Assembly (NCBI RefSeq): GCF_003752405.1
Contig: NZ_RKHK01000001.1
Location: 2,790,001 to 2,854,000 of the forward strand
Direction of reading: 5' to 3'
Length of the DNA stretch: 64,000 bases
Source: Bogoriella caseilytica
GTDB lineage: Bacteria; Actinomycetota; Actinomycetes; Actinomycetales; Actinomycetaceae
Below are positions 8,886 through 18,173 of the stretch, one piece after another; the stretch's first letter is position 1, and every line of letters begins with the position of its first letter. The notes below the pieces were generated by a model. That model had not been told where the DNA came from, ran no database searches, and worked only from the letters and a program-made list of their open reading frames with translations. The translations under genes and the position numbers were made by a program.

Positions 8886-8915
8886 GAACCCCCGGCCCGA
8901 CCAGGCCGGGGGTTC
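8886..8915 (+). terminator. Terminator after tRNA-Asn
   Basis: A perfect 12-bp stem, GAACCCCCGGCC and GGCCGGGGGTTC, encloses a six-base loop. It starts 12 bases after the tRNA and is followed by a short T-rich stretch (GTTGTCT). Confidence 0.8.
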
Positions 8916-8983
8916 GTTGTCTCCGGTGAGCCTGTGACCTCGGGATTCGCCAGGAGCCTCGCTGGCGCTTAGCGTGGAAGACG

Positions 8984-9796
8984 ATGACACGTACCGCTGG
9001 CCGCCGCGCCCCGAGAACCCTTGCTCTGACCGCCACTGCCGCCTTGGCGATCGCCGGTCTTGCCGCCTGTGATGATTCCAATGGCGATGCTGACGATGGC
9101 GCTGCCGAGGAGACCACTGAGGACGGCACCGACGAGGAGGGTGCTGAGCCGCCCATGCCGGGCGCTGACGGCGACATGCCGGAGATGCCCGAGCCCGATC
9201 TCGACGGCCTGCCCGACCCGGTCGCTGAGGTCAACGGCTCGGAGATCACCCGGGAGGAGTTCGCCGGGGTCTACGAGTCACAGTTCCAGCAGGCAGCCAT
9301 GGAAGCCATGATGTCGGGCCAGGAGGTGGACGAAGGCCCCATCCGGGATCAGGTGCTGCAGTCGATGATCGGCAACGAGTTGCTCTTCCAGGAAGCCGCG
9401 GGCCGCGAGTACGACGTGACCGAAGCTGATCTTGATGCCGCTCTGGAAGAGGTCGCCGCCGATAGCGGGATGAGCACTGAGGAGTTCCTCGCCGCGGTGG
9501 AAGAGGGCGGCATGGATCGCGACCAGGTGATGGACGAGCTCCGCACCCGCGTCCAGGTCGAGCGTCTCATCGCTGACGAGACCGGCGACCTTGCTCCGAG
9601 TTCCGAGGAAGTCCGTGACTACTACGACGACCTCGTCGAGCAGTCCGAGGCTGCTGGCTCCGAGCAGGAGATCCCGCCCTTCGAGGAGGCCGAGGAGATC
9701 ATCGCGCAGCAGCTCGCCAGCGAACGCGAGGGCGAGGCCGTGCGGGACATCGTCGAGGGCCTGCGCGAGGGCGCAGACGTCACCGTCCACATCTGA
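8984..9796 (+). CDS. SurA/PrsA N-terminal-domain lipoprotein
   Basis: A 270-residue lipoprotein. A twin-Arg-containing n-region is followed by a hydrophobic stretch and the lipobox LAAC (Cys29). A very acidic linker runs to about residue 75. The rest is a helical SurA/PrsA N-terminal-like chaperone domain: [19 protein letters not shown] is its opening and [19 protein letters not shown] its core. No parvulin PPIase domain is present, so it is probably an extracytoplasmic chaperone without isomerase activity. TAGCGT (8970-8975) eight bases before the ATG suggests a leaderless or near-leaderless mRNA. def follows 62 bp downstream. Confidence 0.82.
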   Translation: MTRTAGRRAPRTLALTATAALAIAGLAACDDSNGDADDGAAEETTEDGTDEEGAEPPMPGADGDMPEMPEPDLDGLPDPVAEVNGSEITREEFAGVYESQFQQAAMEAMMSGQEVDEGPIRDQVLQSMIGNELLFQEAAGREYDVTEADLDAALEEVAADSGMSTEEFLAAVEEGGMDRDQVMDELRTRVQVERLIADETGDLAPSSEEVRDYYDDLVEQSEAAGSEQEIPPFEEAEEIIAQQLASEREGEAVRDIVEGLREGADVTVHI

Positions 9797-9858
9797 GTCC
9801 TGCGCGCAGCAAGTCACCGCATCCTGGGACGCGTGCCAGGCGTGGGATCATAGCGGCC

Positions 9859-10347
9859 ATGGCCATGCGTGAAATCCGAACCGTCGGTGACCCAGTCCTG
9901 CGCACCCCGTGCGATCCCATCACCACCGTCGACGACCGCGTGCGGTCGCTCGTGGAGGACCTCCTCGAGACCGTGGACGAAGAGGGGCGGGCCGGTCTGG
10001 CCGCGAACCAGATCGGCGTCTCGCTCCGAGCGTTCTCGTGGAACATCGACGGCGACATCGGCTACGTCCTCAACCCGCGGCTCGTGGCCGTGTCCGAAGA
10101 TGAGTTCCAGGACGACGACGAGGGCTGCCTCTCCGTGCCCGGTCTCTACTACCCGACCAAGCGGTTCTGGTATGCGCGCGTCGAGGGCACGGATCTTGCC
10201 GGCGAGGACGTCGTCGTCGAGGGCGAGGAACTGATGGGCCGGTGCCTGCAGCACGAGTGTGATCACCTCGACGGCAAGCTCTACCTCGATCGCCTCGATC
10301 GCGGGAACCGCAAGAAGGCCATGAAGGCGATCCGCGAAGGGCTCTGA
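9859..10347 (+). CDS. def: Peptide deformylase
   Basis: A 162-residue Fe/Zn hydrolase that removes the N-formyl group from nascent proteins. All three signature motifs are present: GLAANQ (46-51), EGCLS with metal ligand Cys90, and QHECDH with ligands His132 and His136 and catalytic Glu133. Length is typical of type I deformylases. ATG 9859 or ATG 9865 could be used. It converges on the dehydrogenase gene with a 22-bp gap. Confidence 0.96.
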   Translation: MAMREIRTVGDPVLRTPCDPITTVDDRVRSLVEDLLETVDEEGRAGLAANQIGVSLRAFSWNIDGDIGYVLNPRLVAVSEDEFQDDDEGCLSVPGLYYPTKRFWYARVEGTDLAGEDVVVEGEELMGRCLQHECDHLDGKLYLDRLDRGNRKKAMKAIREGL

Positions 10348-10369
10348 CCAGCTCTGGCGCAGACTCGGG

Positions 10370-11374
10370 CTAGAAGGTCACGACCACCTTGCCGGAACTG
10401 CCCGCATCCATCGCCGCCTCGAAGGCAGCCAGCGCCTGGTCCGCCGGGAACTCGTGTGTGATGACCTGCTCGATGGACGGCGTGCTCGCCAGCAGTTCGA
10501 TGGCGTCCTCGAGCTCGTGATGGAACCGGAAGGCACCACGCGCAGTCAGTTCCTTGGTGACGATCGGTGCGAGGTTCAGGGGGACAGCGGCATCGGGGAG
10601 CATGCCGAGCTGCACATAGGTGGCGCCGCGGCGCGCAGCACGCAGCGCAGCACTGACCGATGACGGCGCACCCGAGCACTCCAGGACGATGTCGAAGGAT
10701 TCCGCGGCGAGTTTCTGCGCCGTGACGTCGATCGTTTCCGTGGCACCCACCGCGCGGGCTCGCTCCAGGGGGCCCGGGCGGATGTCCGTGGCGGTCACCT
10801 CGCTGGCACCGCCGGACCGGGCGCCCGCGACGGCGAGGAGCCCGATCGGCCCGGCCCCGGCGACCAGGACGTGCCGTCCAGCAAGATCACCGGCCTGAGC
10901 GAGCCCGTGCAGGGCTACGGCAGTGGGCTCGGCCAGCGCTGCTCGGCGTAGTGACAGCCCCTGGGGCAGGAAGCGGACGTTCCCGCGAGGCATCACGAGG
11001 TACTCACTCATCCCGCCCTGGGTGTGCGGCCAGGTGGACGCCGAGCCGAGATAACGCACGCCTGGGCGCAAGTGGGGTGCATGGGCCCATGCACTCGTCT
11101 CATCACCCTCATAGGCGGGGTGCACGGCCACGGGCGTGCCCGCAGCGATCTCGCCAGCCGGGTCGAGGTCGACGGTGGCGGAGATCTCGTGCCCCGGAAC
11201 GAGCGGTTCGCGGATGGTGAAGGCGCCGTTGGCCCCCTCGGAGTAGTAGTGCAGGTCCGAGCCGCAGATCCCTGCGAAGGCCACCCGGAGGCGGAGCTCA
11301 CCGTCGCCGGGCTCGGGAACCGGACGCTCGAGGAGCCGGAGGTCCCGCTTGCCGTGAATGACCACAGTGCGCAT
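10370..11374 (-). CDS. Zinc-type dehydrogenase, L-idonate/L-gulonate 5-dehydrogenase-like
   Basis: A 334-residue medium-chain dehydrogenase, last gene of the sugar-acid operon. GICGSDLHYY (Cys37), GHE (His62-Glu63) and AEP (Glu149) mark the catalytic zinc site, and VAGAGPIGLL the NAD-binding turn. The segment YLGSASTWPHTQGG is characteristic of the IdnD/RspB group, which oxidises L-idonate to 5-ketogluconate or L-gulonate to fructuronate. Unlike most members it has no cysteines in the 86-108 region, so the structural zinc lobe is lost. The start at 11374 (MRTVVIHG) is preferred over the longer 11416 frame. With UxuB- and ManD-like neighbours, L-gulonate 5-dehydrogenase is the best guess. Confidence 0.82.
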   Translation of the reverse strand: MRTVVIHGKRDLRLLERPVPEPGDGELRLRVAFAGICGSDLHYYSEGANGAFTIREPLVPGHEISATVDLDPAGEIAAGTPVAVHPAYEGDETSAWAHAPHLRPGVRYLGSASTWPHTQGGMSEYLVMPRGNVRFLPQGLSLRRAALAEPTAVALHGLAQAGDLAGRHVLVAGAGPIGLLAVAGARSGGASEVTATDIRPGPLERARAVGATETIDVTAQKLAAESFDIVLECSGAPSSVSAALRAARRGATYVQLGMLPDAAVPLNLAPIVTKELTARGAFRFHHELEDAIELLASTPSIEQVITHEFPADQALAAFEAAMDAGSSGKVVVTF

Positions 11375-11402
11375 GACGTTGTCCTTTCCCGGTGTCACGG
11401 GC

Positions 11403-12221
11403 TCAGCCCTTGACACTTCCGGCGGTCATCCCGGTGACGATGTAGCGCTGGGCGATGAGGTAGAAGGCTACGGCCGGCAGCGTGTACATGACCGCCACAG
11501 CCATCACCGTCTGCGTCGGCGTGCTCAGCTCCCCGATGAAGCTGGCCAAGCCCACCGAGGCGGGCTGCAGCCCACGGTCGAAGATGAACGTCAAGGCGAA
11601 GACGTACTCGTTCCAGGCGCTGAAGAAGGCGATCACCGCGGTCGCGGCCAGTGAGGGCGCGATGAGGGGGACGTTGATCCGGGTCAGGATGCCCAGCGGC
11701 CGGCAACCGTCGACGCGGGCGGCCTCCTCGATCTCGCGCGGGATGCCGTCGATGGCGCCCTTGAGGACGAAGACCACGATCGGCAGGACGAAGGCCGTAT
11801 CGACCAGCACCAGGCCGTGCAGGGAGTCCAGCAGGCCGAAGGTGCGGAAGATGGCGAAGAGCGGCACCACCAGCAGTGACTCGGGCAACATCTGCGTCAC
11901 GAACAGTCCGATGACCAGCGCGACCTTGCCGCGGAAGCGGAATCGCGAGAGTCCGTAGGCGAAGGGAATCGCCAGGGCCAAAGTGACCAGGCAGGTGCCG
12001 GCGGCAATGAGGAAGGAGTTCAGCAACCAGCGAGGAACCGGCCCGGTCAGGGCCTCGCTGTAGGTGCCGGTGAGGGAGAAGTCCGGGAAGAGCCGTGGAC
12101 TGCTGGTGAACAGCTCACGATCGGTGGTCAGTGACGTGACGAACATCCAGTACAGCGGGAACACGGCGATGCCCAGCACGGCGAGCACCGCGAGCACGCG
12201 GAGGTAACGGCCCCAGGGCAT
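11403..12221 (-). CDS. CUT1 carbohydrate ABC permease (MalG-like)
   Basis: A 272-residue inner-membrane permease with about six transmembrane helices. The EAA loop EAARVDGCRPLGILTRI, which docks the ATPase, lies near the C-terminal third. Its ATG overlaps the last base of the upstream permease stop (TGATG), so the two are translationally coupled and should form a heterodimeric channel. No ATPase gene is present in the operon; a shared MsiK-type ATPase elsewhere is the usual actinobacterial solution. Confidence 0.92.
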   Translation of the reverse strand: MPWGRYLRVLAVLAVLGIAVFPLYWMFVTSLTTDRELFTSSPRLFPDFSLTGTYSEALTGPVPRWLLNSFLIAAGTCLVTLALAIPFAYGLSRFRFRGKVALVIGLFVTQMLPESLLVVPLFAIFRTFGLLDSLHGLVLVDTAFVLPIVVFVLKGAIDGIPREIEEAARVDGCRPLGILTRINVPLIAPSLAATAVIAFFSAWNEYVFALTFIFDRGLQPASVGLASFIGELSTPTQTVMAVAVMYTLPAVAFYLIAQRYIVTGMTAGSVKG

Positions 12222-13183
12222 CAGTGGCCCCCCTTCTTCTCGGCGCGTAGCGCCATGGACTGGCCGATGAGCACGACGGCCAGGGAGATGCACACGCCGA
12301 CCATGCCGATGGCGGCCGCCCGGCCGAGGTCGTTGTGCTCGAAGGCGCTGGAGTACAGGTCGATCACCAGGGTCTCCGTGCTGCCCAGGGGGCCGCCCTT
12401 GGTCATGATCCAGATCAACTCGAAGCGCCGGATCGACCAGATGGTCATCAGCAGGGTCAGCAGACCCACGGTCGGCTTGATCACCGGCCACGTGGCCACC
12501 CGGAAGGTCCAGAGGTGTCCGGCGCCGTCCATGCTCGCCGCCTCTTTGACCTCTTTCGGCACCGCCTGCAGCGCCGCCAGCAGCACGATCGAGCAGAACG
12601 GGAAGAGCTGCCAGATCGTGGTGGCCAGGATGGCCGGCAGGGCGTAGTCGGCGCTGTCGAGGATGTTGCCGCTCGGTACCCCGAGGCCCACGGCCTCGAG
12701 GGCGCGGTTCACGATGCCGTACTGCGCATTCATCATCCAGGTGGCAATGACCGCCACGGCGACGGTGGGCGCGGCCCACGGGATCGCCACGAGCGCGCGG
12801 GCGATTCCTCGGCCCCGGAACTTCGCGTTCAGCAGTAGCGCAACGCCCAGTCCCGATCCCACGGCGCCGACCACACAGGTCACGGTGTAGACGAGAGTGA
12901 CGCTGAGGGTCTGGCGGAAGTCCGGGCTGGCGAAGATGTCCCGGTAGTTGTCCAGCCCCACCCACTCCCGATCATGGGGGTTGAGCAGTGAGGTGCTGCT
13001 GAAGCTGAGCAGAAGCTCCTCGACCAAGGGGTATCCCTGGAAGATCAGCAGGTAGAGAACTCCTGGTGCCAGGAAGGCCCAGGGGGTCCAGGAGCTACCC
13101 GTGGGGCTGCTGCGACGGCGCCCCGTGGCGCCACGGGCTGCCGGGTGGGGCTGCCCGCGTTTGCTGCGTGCGATGGCGGTCAC
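12221..13183 (-). CDS. CUT1 carbohydrate ABC permease (MalF-like)
   Basis: A 320-residue permease with a basic cytoplasmic N-terminus (about 35 residues) and six predicted helices. The EAA motif is KEAASMDGAGHLWTFRVATW. It pairs with the following MalG-like permease through a one-base stop/start overlap. Upstream, 38 bp away, is the solute-binding lipoprotein gene. By family it imports a sugar, oligosaccharide or sugar acid; context points to an aldonate, uronate or an oligomer of them. Confidence 0.93.
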   Translation of the reverse strand: MTAIARSKRGQPHPAARGATGRRRSSPTGSSWTPWAFLAPGVLYLLIFQGYPLVEELLLSFSSTSLLNPHDREWVGLDNYRDIFASPDFRQTLSVTLVYTVTCVVGAVGSGLGVALLLNAKFRGRGIARALVAIPWAAPTVAVAVIATWMMNAQYGIVNRALEAVGLGVPSGNILDSADYALPAILATTIWQLFPFCSIVLLAALQAVPKEVKEAASMDGAGHLWTFRVATWPVIKPTVGLLTLLMTIWSIRRFELIWIMTKGGPLGSTETLVIDLYSSAFEHNDLGRAAAIGMVGVCISLAVVLIGQSMALRAEKKGGH

Positions 13184-13221
13184 GATGCTCCTTCACATCC
13201 GGTGGGAGAGGGGGGATGCGA

Positions 13222-14460
13222 TCAGTCGCCGACGAGGTTCTCGCCGAGCTCCTGGGCCCGGTCCATGGCCTCCTCCATCGACATCTCCCCGTGGAGGGCG
13301 GCCAGGACCTGGTCGACGATGATCGAGCGGAGCTCTGGGGTCTGCTCCTCGAAGCCCTCGACGATCTGGGGCTGCGTGGAGTCGGTGAGGTCATCGAAGA
13401 CCTGGAGGTAGGGCGCTGCGGCGAGGGCCTCCTCGCTGCGCGTGGTCTCGATCGCCACGCTCTCGGCACCCATGACCTCCTGGAGTGCCACCTGGTTCTC
13501 CTCCTGGAGCATCCAGTCCAGGAAGATCGCAGCTTCCTCGGTGTGCTCGGAGTTGGCGTTGACCCCGATGGGCACGATGATGCCGCCCTGGCTGGCCACC
13601 GGGAAGGGGTTCGGGGCGGCGGCGAGGTTGAGGTCGTCGTTCTGGCCCAGCACGATGCCCGGTACGCCACCGTTGTCGATGTTCATGGCGACCAGGCCCT
13701 CGGCGAACATGCGGCGATAGGTGGCGGCGTCTGCGCCGCGCGGCACCACCTCGGCATCGTAGAGCTCTTGGTAGGCGCTGAGTCCGTCGATCACCTCGGG
13801 AGAGTTGATGGTGAGGTTCTCGCCGTCGGAGAACGCGCCGCCGAAGCCGTAGACGAAGTTGTAGAGGTCCTGCATCATGCCGGGCTCTTCGTCCTTGGTG
13901 TGCCGGAACGCGTGCCCGTAGACGCCGTCCTGAGTGAGTTCGATGGCCAGATCGACGAACTCCTCGAAGGACTGCGGAGGCTCCTCCACGAGGTCGGTGT
14001 TGTAGATCAGCGCGTAGTTCGAGGCACCGAACATCACGCCGTAGCGGGTGTCGTCCACGAAGTTGTAGCCATCGGGCCCTTCGATGAGCGGGAACTGCGA
14101 GACGTCGAGAATGTCGTCCATGGGGTGCAGGAGCCCGGAGGAGGCCGCCTGGACGAAGTCGGCCTGGTCGAAGCGGAGCAGATCCGGTCCGCTTCCGCCG
14201 GACATCTGAGTGAAGACGGTCTGGGAGAAGCTCGCGAAGGGGATTCCGACGGGGTCGATGACGACCTGGTCCTGGCTGTCGTTGAAGCCTTGGACCCAGG
14301 CTTCCAGCGCTTCACCTCGGCCGGACTCGGTGAAGGTCACAGCCGCGAAGGTCAGGGTGACGGGCTCGTCCGAGCCGGAGGCCCCGGTGCCGCATCCGGC
14401 GAGGGCGAGTGCGCCGGCAGCAGCGGCAGCGGTGGCGAGGGTGACACGACGGTGTGTCAT
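13222..14460 (-). CDS. Extracellular solute-binding lipoprotein (family 1)
   Basis: A 412-residue substrate-binding lipoprotein with signal peptide and lipobox ALAGC (Cys23). Residues such as VTLTFAAVTFTESGRGEALE open a type-I solute-binding fold of the CUT1 transporters. ATG 14460 is chosen over the longer frame from 14526 because MTHRRVTLATAAAAAG starts a normal signal peptide. It captures the operon's substrate and delivers it to the two permeases encoded just downstream. The neighbours suggest a sugar acid ligand; this is inference. Confidence 0.92.
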   Translation of the reverse strand: MTHRRVTLATAAAAAGALALAGCGTGASGSDEPVTLTFAAVTFTESGRGEALEAWVQGFNDSQDQVVIDPVGIPFASFSQTVFTQMSGGSGPDLLRFDQADFVQAASSGLLHPMDDILDVSQFPLIEGPDGYNFVDDTRYGVMFGASNYALIYNTDLVEEPPQSFEEFVDLAIELTQDGVYGHAFRHTKDEEPGMMQDLYNFVYGFGGAFSDGENLTINSPEVIDGLSAYQELYDAEVVPRGADAATYRRMFAEGLVAMNIDNGGVPGIVLGQNDDLNLAAAPNPFPVASQGGIIVPIGVNANSEHTEEAAIFLDWMLQEENQVALQEVMGAESVAIETTRSEEALAAAPYLQVFDDLTDSTQPQIVEGFEEQTPELRSIIVDQVLAALHGEMSMEEAMDRAQELGENLVGD

Positions 14461-14476
14461 GATTCGGCTCCTTTGG

Positions 14477-15991
14477 TTACGGGTTCGTGCGGGGGGAGAG
14501 GGATGAGCTCGAGGTGGCCGCCTCACGGACAGCGGCGTGGGGGCCGTGCGCGATGATCACGTCGAGGAGATCGCCGGCACGGTTGACGAAGTCGGCCTGA
14601 TCGGCGAGGACCGCCGGGAAGACCTGACCGGATTCGAAGACTGCGCGCATCAGCGACGCGGGTTGCGGGTGGCGTGCCGCCAGTGCTTGGAGGCGGTCGG
14701 TGGCCGGGTCCTGGATCGCGCGTGCCTGGGGGCCTGGTTCGAAACCAGCGGGTGGGGCCACACAGGCCACATAGGCGGCCACGGTCAGGGCCAGATGGTG
14801 CGGCATGACGCCCTGGCCCAGATGCTGCAGGACAGGTTCGGTGACCCGCTGGGGGAGCTTGACCGAACCGTCGGTGCCCACCTGTGAGGTGCGGTGGCCC
14901 AGGGCGGTGTTCCGCCAGCGTGAGAAGAGCTGCTCCTCGTAGTCGACGATGTCGACGCCTTCGGGAAGCTCCAGGGTGGGTAGGTACTCGTGGCGCAGGA
15001 TGCTGCGGGCTGCGCCCTCGATGTGGGGCTGGGCCACCGACTCCGGGATCGTGAGCTTCTCGCTCAGTGCCCCGAGATAGGCGATCAGCGAGTGCGTGCC
15101 GTTCAGCAGGCGCAGTTTCATGTTCTCGTAGCGGCTGACCTGATCGGAGAAGGTGGCTCCCACGCGTCCCCATGCCGGCCGGCCGGCAGCGAAGTCGTCC
15201 TCGATGATCCACATACCGAAGGGCTCGGCCGGAACCGGGACGGCGTCCTCGAGGCCGAGGCCACTGCGCACCGCGGCGCGGGTCTCGGCCGTGGTCGCCG
15301 GGACGATCCGGTCGACCATGGAGTTCGGGAAGCTGACATGGTCACCGAGCCAGGCCTGCAGCTCCTGGCCCTCGGCGCCTGGAAGGGCAGCGACGAACTC
15401 GTGGATGAGCTCGCGGGTGCGCGCGCCGTTGGAGCCCAGGTTGTCGCAACTCAGGATGGTCACCGGTGCCCCACCGCTGCGGAGGCGTTGCCTCAGGCCG
15501 TTCACCATCTGGCCCAGGGGGGTCCGGGGCGCGTAGCTCAGGCGGAGATCGGACTGGACGTCCGGGTGGGCGACATCGAGGCTCCCGGTCTCGGGATCGA
15601 AGGTGTAGCCGGACTCGGTCACGGTCAGGCTGATGATCCTGGTGCGCGGGTCGGCGAGAGCGCCGATGAGGCGCTCGGTCTCCTCGCTGGCGACCAGGAC
15701 CTCGGTGTGCACGGCGGGGATGTGGAAGGCCGTCCCGGACGGACTGATCTCGGTGACGGTGTAGAGCAGATCCTGGGCGCGCATCGCATCGACCACGCGC
15801 CGCGAGCGGCTGGCCGCTCCGATGATGCCCCAGGGGCCGGGCTCGACAGCCAGTGCTGCGGCGGTGTACGTGGCCTGGTGGGCGCGGTGGAAGTTGCCCA
15901 GGCCCAGGTGCACGATGCCGGGTGTCAGAGCGTCGAGGTGATGGGTCAGGAACGCGTGCGGAGCCGTGGCGGCGTTCAGGAGCGGGTTCAC
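14477..15991 (-). CDS. Mannitol dehydrogenase-family oxidoreductase, fructuronate reductase-like
   Basis: A 504-residue polyol-specific long-chain dehydrogenase. GIVHLGLGNFHRAHQA opens the nucleotide-binding domain, MVDRIVPATT lies mid-protein, and KLRLLNGTHSLIAYLG carries the catalytic lysine and histidine. The family contains mannitol 2-dehydrogenase and UxuB (D-fructuronate to D-mannonate). The adjoining ManD-type dehydratase makes the UxuB reaction the likelier one. The ATG overlaps the upstream stop by four bases (ATGA). Confidence 0.87.
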   Translation of the reverse strand: MNPLLNAATAPHAFLTHHLDALTPGIVHLGLGNFHRAHQATYTAAALAVEPGPWGIIGAASRSRRVVDAMRAQDLLYTVTEISPSGTAFHIPAVHTEVLVASEETERLIGALADPRTRIISLTVTESGYTFDPETGSLDVAHPDVQSDLRLSYAPRTPLGQMVNGLRQRLRSGGAPVTILSCDNLGSNGARTRELIHEFVAALPGAEGQELQAWLGDHVSFPNSMVDRIVPATTAETRAAVRSGLGLEDAVPVPAEPFGMWIIEDDFAAGRPAWGRVGATFSDQVSRYENMKLRLLNGTHSLIAYLGALSEKLTIPESVAQPHIEGAARSILRHEYLPTLELPEGVDIVDYEEQLFSRWRNTALGHRTSQVGTDGSVKLPQRVTEPVLQHLGQGVMPHHLALTVAAYVACVAPPAGFEPGPQARAIQDPATDRLQALAARHPQPASLMRAVFESGQVFPAVLADQADFVNRAGDLLDVIIAHGPHAAVREAATSSSSLSPRTNP

Positions 15992-17202
15992 CAGTCCGTC
16001 ACCCCACCATCGAGTGTGCGAGCGGTGGGCAGGTAGGCGCCCTCGTACTCGAAGCGCGCTGCTGCCGTCTCGTCCACCTCGACGCCCAGGCCCGGCGCGT
16101 CGCCCGGATGGAGGTAGCCGTCGGTGAAGGTGTAGCCGGGGGAAAAGACCTCGGCGGTCTCGGCGGGGTGTCCCATGTACTCCTGGATGGCCACGTTGGG
16201 GCTGGCGAGCCCGAGGTGGAGGGAGGCGGCCATCGCGATCGGGGAGATGTCCGAGGGGCCGTGCGGACCGGCCTTGACCTGGTGGACGGCGGCGTAGTTC
16301 AGCACGGTGCGCAGGTGGCTGATGCCGCCTCCGTGGCTGACGGCCATGCGGATGAAGTCGATCAGGCGCTCGGCGAGCAGGATGCGGCAGTCCCAGATGG
16401 AGGTGAAGACCTCGCCGATGGCCAAGGGGGTCACCGTCGCTGCCCGCACGGAGCGGAGCAGCTCCTGGTTCTCGGCCGGGATGAGGTCCTCGAGCCAGAA
16501 GAGGTCGACCTCCTCGAGGCTGCGTGCCAGGCGCGCGGCCTGGGTCGGGTCGAGGCGGTGGTGGGCATCATGCAGGAGGTGCAGGTCAGGGCCGACATGC
16601 TCGCGCAGCGCGCTGAGCACCTTCGGCGCGTGGCGGAGGTACGCGTGGGTGTCCCAGAGCTCTTCAGCTGGTCGTGCGCCTCGCCCGGCGGGCTCGTAGG
16701 CCGCGGACTGGGAGACGCCGTAGACGGTCTCCAGTCCCGGGACGCCGAACTGCGCTCGTATGGCGCGATAGCCGGCCTCGCGTGTGGCGTCCACCGAGTC
16801 GATGAGGGCCGGGAGGTCCCAGCCGGTGGCGTGGGTGTAGGCAAGGATGCGATTGCGGGTGGCGCCACCGAGCAGCCGGTGGACGGGCACCCCCAGCGCC
16901 TTGGCGTTCAGGTCCCACAGGGCGATGTCGATGGCGCCGATGGCGGTCATCGTGACCGGCCCTCGCCGCCAGTAGGCCCCGCGGTAGAGGTACTGCCAGG
17001 TGTCCTCGATACGGTCCGCAGGGCGGCCGATGAGGGTGCTGGCGAGGTGATCGCGGATGTAAGCAGCCACGGCCAGTTCGCGTCCGTTCAGGGTCGCATC
17101 ACCCCAGCCCACGACGCCGTCGCTGCTCGTGATCTTCACGCTCACGTAGTTGCGGCCCGGACTGCAGACCAGGACCTCGACCTTCTCGATCTGCCCGCTC
17201 AT
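15988..17202 (-). CDS. manD: D-mannonate dehydratase-type enolase-superfamily enzyme (ManD/RspA)
   Basis: A 404-residue member of the ManD subgroup, which dehydrates D-mannonate (some members D-gluconate) to 2-keto-3-deoxygluconate. Visible markers are YRGAYWRRGPVTMTA, LLHDAHHRLDPTQAA (metal-binding Asp), FWLEDLIPAENQE and AIGEVF (metal-binding glutamates), and KAGPHGPSD. It is flanked by coupled genes on both sides through ATGA overlaps. KDG kinase and aldolase are not in the window and must be supplied elsewhere. High- versus low-efficiency ManD function cannot be told from sequence alone. Confidence 0.92.
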   Translation of the reverse strand: MSGQIEKVEVLVCSPGRNYVSVKITSSDGVVGWGDATLNGRELAVAAYIRDHLASTLIGRPADRIEDTWQYLYRGAYWRRGPVTMTAIGAIDIALWDLNAKALGVPVHRLLGGATRNRILAYTHATGWDLPALIDSVDATREAGYRAIRAQFGVPGLETVYGVSQSAAYEPAGRGARPAEELWDTHAYLRHAPKVLSALREHVGPDLHLLHDAHHRLDPTQAARLARSLEEVDLFWLEDLIPAENQELLRSVRAATVTPLAIGEVFTSIWDCRILLAERLIDFIRMAVSHGGGISHLRTVLNYAAVHQVKAGPHGPSDISPIAMAASLHLGLASPNVAIQEYMGHPAETAEVFSPGYTFTDGYLHPGDAPGLGVEVDETAAARFEYEGAYLPTARTLDGGVTDW

Positions 17203-18173
17203 GTCGTCTCCACGAGGTTCTTGAGCGGCCGGCCCTCGGCCAGCCGGGTGATGTTTTCCGCGATGTCGCCGAGGCGGCCGAGGAAGGTGTCGGCGGTGAT
17301 GCCGGAGGAGTGCGGTGTGAGCAGCACGTTGGGCAGCGCCCCGAACGGTTCATTTGCCGGCAGGCCGCGGCCATCCGGCCCGGGATAGCGGTACCAGACG
17401 TCCAGCACGGCTCCGGCGATCCGCCGATCCCGCAATGCGGCGTAGAGGTCGCCCTCGTGCACGATCGGACCGCGTGCCACGTTCACCAGCAGACCGTCGG
17501 TGCCCAGGAGATCGAGCTCCCGGGAGGTGATGGAGCCTCGCGTGGCCTCGTTGAGCGGAATGCTGACCACCAGCACGTCGCTGCTCGTGAGGTGCTCCTC
17601 CAGGGCCGCGACGGGCGCCACCGCCTCCAGGCCGTGGTCCGCCGCGTTCACCGCACCCGTGCGCGTGATGGCGCGTCCGCGCATCCCGAAGGCCCGGAGC
17701 ACCTGCCAGGCGGCCTGGCCGATGTGCCCGAATCCGAGGAAGGTGATTGTGGATCCCCGCAGCGTGCGCGCCTGGGCCATGGTGGCGTCGTAGATGGGCG
17801 AGGACCACTGGCCCACGCGCAAGCGGGCGTCCTGGTGCAGCGTGCCCCGCCGGAGCATGACCAGCGCAGCGGCAATGTGCTCGGCGATGGAGCTTTCATG
17901 GTGGAAGGTGTTGGCCGCCAGCACGTGCTCGCCCAGAGCGCTGCGGTCGATGCCGTCCAGGCCCGCGCCTACTGCGTGCACCAGCCGGAGGCGTCCGGCG
18001 CGCGCCGCCAGATGCTGGGGGAGCGTGGAACCCACGAAGACCTCGGCGTCGCGGATCAGGTCTGCGGCCTCGGCCTCACTCGTGGCGAGGTGGGCCTCGG
18101 CCTCAGGTGGGAGAGCGGCCAGGAAGGTCTCCCAGTGCGCGGCGAGCGCGGCGTCCTTGACCAGGACCTTCAT
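17199..18173 (-). CDS. D-2-hydroxyacid dehydrogenase (NAD(P)-dependent)
   Basis: A 324-residue member of the D-isomer-specific 2-hydroxyacid dehydrogenase family. FLGFGHIGQAAW is the Rossmann turn, VNVARGPIVHEGDL contains the substrate-binding arginine region, and LTPHSSGIT holds the catalytic histidine. GhrB-type relatives reduce 2-keto-L-gulonate to L-idonate, so here it could feed 2-keto-aldonates into the pathway. It overlaps both neighbouring genes by four bases, showing tight coupling within the operon. Confidence 0.88.
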   Translation of the reverse strand: MKVLVKDAALAAHWETFLAALPPEAEAHLATSEAEAADLIRDAEVFVGSTLPQHLAARAGRLRLVHAVGAGLDGIDRSALGEHVLAANTFHHESSIAEHIAAALVMLRRGTLHQDARLRVGQWSSPIYDATMAQARTLRGSTITFLGFGHIGQAAWQVLRAFGMRGRAITRTGAVNAADHGLEAVAPVAALEEHLTSSDVLVVSIPLNEATRGSITSRELDLLGTDGLLVNVARGPIVHEGDLYAALRDRRIAGAVLDVWYRYPGPDGRGLPANEPFGALPNVLLTPHSSGITADTFLGRLGDIAENITRLAEGRPLKNLVETT

